Positions 5,029 to 6,942 of a DNA stretch of 6,942 bases are shown here, in pieces. A program made the position numbers and the translations under genes. The notes under the pieces were generated by a model, which had not been told where the DNA came from, ran no database searches, and saw nothing but the letters and a program-made list of their open reading frames with translations. The stretch spans positions 1 to 6,942 of the forward strand of contig CALCNX010000056.1 of NCBI GenBank assembly GCA_937899715.1. Reading direction: 5' to 3'. How positions within the stretch are numbered: position 1 is the first letter of the stretch; every line of letters begins with the position of its first letter. The stretch comes from an uncultured bacterium. Its GTDB lineage: Bacteria; Bacteroidota; Ignavibacteria; Kapaibacteriales; UBA4661.

Positions 5029-6783
5029 TTATTCTACAAAGCGCTGCGTAGCAATTAAGCGTTGCTGCCGTGCCGGGAAGTCATCAAAGAGCGTAAACGA
5101 CTCGCGCGTGGAAAGAATCACCTGCCCAAAACGCCCAAGTTCAGGCACAAACGCAAGATCAAGCCGTAAAATGCCGTCTGAGCCGGGGGATGACAAGAAT
5201 GCAGGATAGCGCAAACGCAATCCCGCACCATATGAGGCTCCGCCGAAGTAATTATTTGACGAGAGTCCCTGTGATACATCGAAAAATAGAGTTCCCGAAA
5301 GTCTGTATGCCCCAAAATCAGCAAGTGCAAGACCACGCAATTCTATATTCAAAAAAGCACCGCCGGAGCGACCTACAAGCGAATTTGCACCGTACCCCCG
5401 TGCACCGAAATCACTGTCAAAAACCGTAAAGCCACCATTCGGCAGTACTGCAAGAAAACGGCTGGCAAGGATTATCTCGTTTCCCAATGCTACGTGTAGT
5501 TTTATTTCACCTCGTGCGAGATTTTCACCCAGAGCTTCACCGCGAACACTGAAATACACTCTTTTACCAAGCATGACAGAACCACCTGCACGAGCAGTGA
5601 GGAAAATGGGCGAACTTGACGAGGCGAGAAAGTACACTTGTAAGGAAGTACTTGTTCGATTAAAAGCCTTAAAACCCGCTATCAGTCCTCCTTGTGCATA
5701 AAAGCCCTCCGGAATAATCTGACCAATAGTCTTTGGAGCACCATGAATTGTTCTCCCCCACAACTGCTCTTCCAAGAGCGCACCATACCGACGTTCTGTA
5801 CCAATTTCAACGAGACCAAGCAAGCTATTATCAATCGAAATATTGGTAAATTCACTATTCTCGCGCTGCGTCCAATCCGCTTGCACCGTGCCGCTCAAGA
5901 AAAAATCAGTATCCCAATACGAACCACGCACAATTCCGGTGGAATTAAAGCGCCATGAGTCAAACGCTTGCAGAGCGAACGCTGCCGGATTCAGTATTGA
6001 GGCACGCTCTGAGGGAAGATAGCGAAACTCCATTCCGCCGTGATGCGATAGGTTCACTGACCATTCGTTATACTGCTGCTTTTCACTTGCGGGCGAAAGG
6101 ATGGAAAACTCTTGCGAATTCCGAAAACGGTGCGCTACAAGGCTTGCTTCCAGCGTCATGGGGATTGCCTCGTCGCTCTCTTGCACACGCCATTTGGCGC
6201 GGACAGCGCCCTGCCAACCAATCGCATTTTCGCTTCGGTACACAAGACTTGTTTCAAGAGCTATCCCCGTGCCGCCTATATTGCTCAGGCTTGCTCCTAC
6301 ACCGCTCATCGTAGCTCCACCGCCTGTTTCCAAGACAAGGTACGGCGCAATGCTTGGTCTCTCAAAGAGCGATAGCACCACATCAACTTCTCTCGGCGAA
6401 AGCTGCGGATGCTCTTTGTCACGAATGGTATCCAGGCGCGTTTCCATTCGGCTAAAAAGTCCTGTCGCCCGCAGGTTCGACTCCGTTTGCTCAATCGCCG
6501 CCGATGCAGCCACCGAGCCATCGCCAAGCAAAATTTCATTCACAAAGAGACTATCTGACGGTGAGCGATGAAGAGGCAAAAACGGCACGGCAAAGAGCGG
6601 CGCAGTGAAGCGCTTCGGCGCAAGGGAACGATATGCAGACTTGCGGATGGACAAATCCGTTGAAGGCAATACAGGCGGCGGATAGGGCGAAAACTGCTGC
6701 GCGAGGCACATACAAGGGCATACAAAGCCCAACAAAAGGGCAAATACTCTAAGGTTAGGCATAGAAACACGATTCTCCGGCAT
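5029..6783 (-). CDS. Omp85/BamA-like outer-membrane barrel protein with a single POTRA-like domain
   Basis: The 584-residue product looks like an Omp85-superfamily (surface antigen D15-type) barrel. Reading inward: a signal peptide (hydrophobic 12-28, probably ending at LAQ), a proline-rich linker (FSPYPPPVLP, 31-40), one POTRA-like domain (about 79-142; NLRATGLFSRMETRLD and VDVVLSLFER follow the POTRA pattern), then a beta-barrel of about 430 residues. FGARGYGANSLVGRSGGAFLNIELRG (459-484) contains the RGY motif of the conserved barrel loop and the following strand. BamA has five POTRAs, so this is not the main assembly factor; single-POTRA members are less understood. The sequence ends RQQRLIATQRFVE beyond a likely last strand (SFTLFDDF, 562-569), so the usual terminal aromatic is not at the very end. 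Two starts are possible: ATG 6783, used here, without a Shine-Dalgarno, or ATG 6762, preceded by GGAG 12 bases upstream. Confidence 0.75.
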   Translation of the reverse strand: MPENRVSMPNLRVFALLLGFVCPCMCLAQQFSPYPPPVLPSTDLSIRKSAYRSLAPKRFTAPLFAVPFLPLHRSPSDSLFVNEILLGDGSVAASAAIEQTESNLRATGLFSRMETRLDTIRDKEHPQLSPREVDVVLSLFERPSIAPYLVLETGGGATMSGVGASLSNIGGTGIALETSLVYRSENAIGWQGAVRAKWRVQESDEAIPMTLEASLVAHRFRNSQEFSILSPASEKQQYNEWSVNLSHHGGMEFRYLPSERASILNPAAFALQAFDSWRFNSTGIVRGSYWDTDFFLSGTVQADWTQRENSEFTNISIDNSLLGLVEIGTERRYGALLEEQLWGRTIHGAPKTIGQIIPEGFYAQGGLIAGFKAFNRTSTSLQVYFLASSSSPIFLTARAGGSVMLGKRVYFSVRGEALGENLARGEIKLHVALGNEIILASRFLAVLPNGGFTVFDSDFGARGYGANSLVGRSGGAFLNIELRGLALADFGAYRLSGTLFFDVSQGLSSNNYFGGASYGAGLRLRYPAFLSSPGSDGILRLDLAFVPELGRFGQVILSTRESFTLFDDFPARQQRLIATQRFVE

Positions 6784-6942
6784 TGTAGAACAAACAATTT
6801 GAGGAGCGTTGGGTCGCTATCGTGTTTCCTTTGGTGAAATGAGCAAAAGAATGGGAGCGTAAATATACGAAAAAACCCGATAAAATAAATGAGTGTGTAA
6901 ATTGTTTTGTGTAAATGGAAATTATATCCAACTTCCATATTT
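6784..6942. other. Upstream region of the Omp85-like gene
   Basis: No gene is seen. Read on the minus strand, this is the leader of the Omp85-like gene. It holds a TATAAT hexamer (minus strand, 6921-6926) that could be a -10 box, but its -35 would fall outside the window. An ATGGAA/TTCCAT inverted repeat (6915-6920, 6933-6938) surrounds that hexamer, and TGTGTAAAT is repeated directly at 6894-6902 and 6908-6916. These could be regulator sites. No function can be assigned by eye. Confidence 0.3.

Noticed and set aside
6101..6571. Plus-strand frame of 156 residues opposite the Omp85-like gene
   Set aside because: It overlaps the POTRA and early barrel coding sequence on the other strand and shows only low-complexity Ser/Arg-rich protein.

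Overview
The window looks like a Gram-negative chromosome segment, most likely from the Bacteroidota/Chlorobiota side of the tree, although this placement is an inference. It carries two or three outer-membrane or secreted proteins, an HslV protease and a YpdA-family flavoprotein. Most starts have no Shine-Dalgarno sequence. Bacillithiol-type thiols, the context in which YpdA works, are known from Firmicutes, Bacteroidota and Chlorobiota. The genes are ordinary housekeeping or envelope genes; I do not see a defence system, phage, CRISPR array or secondary-metabolite cluster.

Layout from left to right. Positions 1-~630 are visibly richer in G+C than the rest (45 of 60 bases are G or C at 421-480, against 24 of 60 at 661-720). 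They carry the plus-strand N-terminal part of a zinc-dependent phospholipase C-like protein. Near 615-645 this gene meets the minus-strand N-terminal two thirds of a YpdA-type reductase, and both genes are cut at the same place. That makes the point either a real recombination breakpoint or an assembly chimera. From there to 4080 everything runs on the minus strand: hslV, then an OprB-like porin, a pyridoxamine-phosphate-oxidase-like flavoprotein and truncated ypdA. The last three are separated by only 27-32 bases and are probably co-transcribed. A 106-bp foldback element with near-perfect 16-bp ends (3395-3500) sits between hslV and the porin gene.

A 360-bp region with no convincing gene (4081-4440) separates hslV from a divergent small secreted protein resembling the YfiR (DUF4154) family at 4441-4950. 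A strong terminator hairpin follows, shared with a convergent gene for an Omp85-like outer-membrane barrel that appears to have only one POTRA domain (5029-6783). The last 159 bases are its upstream region.

The most useful things to check are the two-gene breakpoint at about 630, the foldback element, and the reduced Omp85 protein. HslV also has no adjacent hslU on either side, and the YfiR-like protein has no cyclic-di-GMP partner nearby.
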